A stretch of DNA of 7,184 nucleotides from a bacterium (GTDB taxonomy: Bacteria > Bacillota_I > Bacilli_A > Acholeplasmatales > Acholeplasmataceae): assembly GCA_018623895.1 (NCBI GenBank), contig JAAZUY010000027.1:1-7184 (forward strand), in the 5' to 3' direction. Positions within the stretch are counted from its first letter, which is position 1; each line of letters begins with the position of its first letter. Below the pieces are notes generated by a model. The model did no database searches and was not told where the DNA came from. It worked only from the letters and a program-made list of their open reading frames with translations. The translations under genes were made by a program, and so were the position numbers. This document shows, piece by piece, positions 4,975-7,184 of this stretch.

Positions 4975-6684
4975 ATGGAAATATCTGGAATATCTATAAG
5001 TGAAGGCGTTGTAATAGAAAAAGTATTGATTCTTTCAAGAAAAAAAATTAAATTAGAAAAAAGAAAAATCCAAAGCATTAAAGAAGAAGTTAACAAATTT
5101 GAGTTAGCTGTTAAAAAAACAGTTCAAGAATTAAAAGAATATAAAAAATATACTGAAAAAAATTTAGGAAAAAATCAAGCCCAGATCTTTGAAGCACATA
5201 TTGAAATAGCTAAAGATCTTCAAATATTAAATGAAGTAAAGACTCTTATAAAGACAAAAAAAGTTTCTGCAGAACTAGCATATGAGAGTATATGTAAAAA
5301 ATATGTAAAGTTGTTAATGTCCTCTAAAGAGTCTTTTTTTCAAGATAGAGCAAACGATATAAATGATGTATCATTTAGACTATTATCAAATCTTCTTGGA
5401 GAAAAAAATCCAATTGAAATTAAATTAAATAAAAATGTTATAGTTGCTTCTGAAGAACTGTTGCCAAGCGATATTGTTTTTTTAAATCAACCGAAAGTAA
5501 AGGGTTTTATTACTATCAAAGGTGGAAGAAATTCCCATGTTGCAATTATGGCAAGGTCACTCTCAATTCCAGCTATTTCAGGAGTTGATTGTTATTTAGA
5601 AGATCTAGATCGAGAAAATAAAGTAATTCTTGATGGTTTTGAAGGCAAGATTATTTTGGATCCTTCAAAAAACCTAATAAAACAGTATGAATATAAGATC
5701 GAGACGAATAAAAAAAAGAAAAAAGATTTAGAAAAATATATAAATATAGAGCCAAAAACAATTGATGGCAGAAGAATATCTTTAAATATGAATATTGGTA
5801 ATTCTTTAGATATAAAAAAAATCAATCCTAATTCTACAGATGGAATCGGTTTATTTAGAACTGAGATGTTACATTTTGATAAGAATGAAGAACTTGATGA
5901 AAAAAAACAAATTGAAATATATTCAAATGTTTTAAAAAAGATGAGAAATAAAAGAGTTGTTATAAGAACATTTGATTTTGGAAGTGATAAAAATCCATTT
6001 TTTGTAAAGAAAGAGGAAAATCCATCTTTAGGTTTAAGAGGAATTAGATTTAGTTTAAAAAACATTGATAATTTTAAAATGCAGTTAAGAGCATTGATAA
6101 AATCTAATGTTTACGGAAATTTATCGATATTATTTCCAATGATAACTACTTTGGAAGAATTTCATGAAGTGAAAAAGATATTTTATGATGTGTGTAAAAA
6201 ACTTAATTATTCAGAAAAAAAAATTAAAATTGGTGTAATGGTAGAAGTTCCATCAGTTGCCCTGAATATAAAAAAATTTTTAAAAGAGGTAGATTTCATA
6301 AGCATAGGAACAAACGATCTTTTACAATATATTTATGCTTCTGACAGGTTAAATCAAGATTTAGAGTATCTTTACAAACCATTTGATCCGTTGGTCTTAA
6401 ATTTAATTAATGATGTAAAAAATGAAGCCAACAATCATAGTGTGGAAACTACTATTTGTGGGGAGATGGCAAGTGATCTAAAATCATTATTATTACTCAT
6501 TGGTTTGGGATTAAAAAGTTTCTCAGTAAATGAAAGTATTTATCTTAAGATAAAATCAATATTAAGATTGGTAAAATATGAGGATCTTAAAATTATAGCT
6601 AAAAATGCTTTAAAATCTGAAAATGAAGAAAATGTAAAGATAATGATAGAAGGCTATATAAAAGAAAATAAGATTCTAGGCTAG
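4975..6684 (+). CDS. ptsI: PTS Enzyme I (phosphoenolpyruvate-protein phosphotransferase)
   Basis: At 569 residues it has the normal length for Enzyme I, the cytosolic protein that takes phosphate from PEP and passes it to HPr at the start of PTS sugar uptake. The N-terminal half carries the HPr-binding helical domain (about 30-145) and the phosphohistidine motif G-G-R-N-S-H-V-A-I-M-A-R with H188 as phosphate acceptor; the usual form is GGRTSHTAIMAR. The C-terminal barrel binds PEP: G-I-G-L-F-R-T-E (290-297, R295), R-T-F-D-F-G-S-D-K (331-339), M-V-E-V-P (E424) and G-T-N-D-L (D448) as likely Mg2+ ligands, and catalytic C495 in C-G-E-M-A. All key residues are present, so it should be active. A lysine-rich linker lies near 245-255. 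HPr (ptsH) is not adjacent. A glycosyltransferase follows after 12 bases, probably on the same transcript. Confidence 0.96.
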   Translation: MEISGISISEGVVIEKVLILSRKKIKLEKRKIQSIKEEVNKFELAVKKTVQELKEYKKYTEKNLGKNQAQIFEAHIEIAKDLQILNEVKTLIKTKKVSAELAYESICKKYVKLLMSSKESFFQDRANDINDVSFRLLSNLLGEKNPIEIKLNKNVIVASEELLPSDIVFLNQPKVKGFITIKGGRNSHVAIMARSLSIPAISGVDCYLEDLDRENKVILDGFEGKIILDPSKNLIKQYEYKIETNKKKKKDLEKYINIEPKTIDGRRISLNMNIGNSLDIKKINPNSTDGIGLFRTEMLHFDKNEELDEKKQIEIYSNVLKKMRNKRVVIRTFDFGSDKNPFFVKKEENPSLGLRGIRFSLKNIDNFKMQLRALIKSNVYGNLSILFPMITTLEEFHEVKKIFYDVCKKLNYSEKKIKIGVMVEVPSVALNIKKFLKEVDFISIGTNDLLQYIYASDRLNQDLEYLYKPFDPLVLNLINDVKNEANNHSVETTICGEMASDLKSLLLLIGLGLKSFSVNESIYLKIKSILRLVKYEDLKIIAKNALKSENEENVKIMIEGYIKENKILG

Positions 6685-6696
6685 AAAGGGGAACAA

Positions 6697-7184
6697 ATGA
6701 AAATAGGTTTTTTTATTGATAACTTTTATCCTATGGTTGATGGTGTTGTTAATGTTGTTGATAACTATGCAAGAAGATTATCAGAAAAACATGAAATAAT
6801 AATTTTTGCACCCGAAGCAGATGACAAAAACTTTAGAGATGATTATCCATATGAAGTCATAAGATGTAAAAAAATACAACTTTTAACAACAGATTATCAA
6901 CTTGCAATTCCAAAATTAGATACAAAATTTATGACAAGATTAAAAAAAATAAAGTTGGATATAGTTCATATGCATTCACCATTTTCTATGGGTGAAGTAG
7001 CCATCAATTATGCAAAAAAAAATAATGTGCCTATTTTTGCAACATTACATTCTCAATATAAAAAAGATTTTGATCTAAGAATTAAGTCTGAAGCAATAAG
7101 CAATATTTTATTAAAGGATGTAATTGGAAGATTTAACAAATGTGACTATGTATTTGCTATGAATGAAGATGTATCTTCAGTATA
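6697..7184 (+). CDS. GT4-type glycosyltransferase, N-terminal part (cut by window end)
   Basis: 162 codons are visible and the frame is still open at the edge. The start is ATG with AAGGGG at 6686-6691. The N-terminal M-K-I-G-F-F-I-D-N-F-Y-P-x-x-D-G-V-V is the first strand and nucleotide-loop region of a GT-B fold. D-I-V-H-M-H-S-P-F-x-x-G (88-99) and F-A-T-L-H-S-Q-Y (114-121) are typical of the acceptor domain of GT4 enzymes that act on lipids, such as the Acholeplasma-type diacylglycerol glucosyltransferase and related glycolipid synthases. The donor-sugar domain with its E-x7-E motif lies outside the window, so donor and acceptor are not determined. It acts on the inner face of the membrane if it is a glycolipid synthase (inferred). 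It is probably co-transcribed with ptsI. Confidence 0.82.
   Translation, partial: MKIGFFIDNFYPMVDGVVNVVDNYARRLSEKHEIIIFAPEADDKNFRDDYPYEVIRCKKIQLLTTDYQLAIPKLDTKFMTRLKKIKLDIVHMHSPFSMGEVAINYAKKNNVPIFATLHSQYKKDFDLRIKSEAISNILLKDVIGRFNKCDYVFAMNEDVSSV

Noticed and set aside
4890..5096. Minus-strand frame of 68 codons across the ptsI start
   Set aside because: It runs through the ptsI promoter and start, has no ribosome binding site and reads as AT-rich hydrophobic noise.
5592..6065. Minus-strand frame of 157 codons with apparent membrane segments inside ptsI
   Set aside because: It is antisense to the conserved PEP-binding region; the Phe/Ser/Leu-rich translation is what A-rich coding sequence gives on the other strand.
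1..7184. TGA read as tryptophan (mycoplasma code)
   Set aside because: The aminopeptidase frame ends correctly at TGA and the full-length genes contain no internal TGA while using TGG for Trp.
1..7184. Mobile element, phage, toxin-antitoxin, CRISPR or defence system
   Set aside because: All coding space is taken by recognisable housekeeping or transport genes and no direct-repeat array or transposase motif is seen.

Overview
This is an AT-rich stretch of bacterial chromosome with housekeeping genes. The standard code appears to be in use: the first reading frame ends at TGA exactly where its family ends, and tryptophans are encoded by TGG. Low G+C, a ClpB without its N-terminal domain, CIRCE-type heat-shock operators, a PTS Enzyme I and a GT4 glycosyltransferase of the type that makes glycolipids together suggest a low-GC Firmicute or TGA-as-stop Mollicute relative (Acholeplasma/Izemoplasma-like). 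That placement is inference.

Left block, plus strand (1-2491): the end of an M29-type aminopeptidase, an AEC-family permease starting at a TTG that overlaps the aminopeptidase stop, and an APC-family amino-acid permease 11 bases further on. The spacing says one operon, with peptide breakdown coupled to amino-acid or organic-acid transport. It ends in a palindromic terminator shared with the convergent clpB gene. The two stop codons overlap inside the terminator stem.

Middle block, minus strand (2488-4710): clpB, a 710-residue disaggregase missing the usual N-domain. Its promoter (TTGACA-17-TAATAT) carries two 9-9-9 inverted repeats resembling CIRCE, one over the -35 region and one starting about at the expected transcription start. 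HrcA repression is therefore likely.

Right block, plus strand (4726-7184): a divergent consensus promoter drives a tRNA-Cys(GCA) gene that ends in a hairpin terminator. An extended -10 promoter then drives ptsI (Enzyme I of the sugar phosphotransferase system). Twelve bases after it begins a GT4 glycosyltransferase that runs off the window.

No gap exceeds 150 bases. I see no mobile element, CRISPR array, phage gene or clearly new system. The most interesting piece is the clpB control region.
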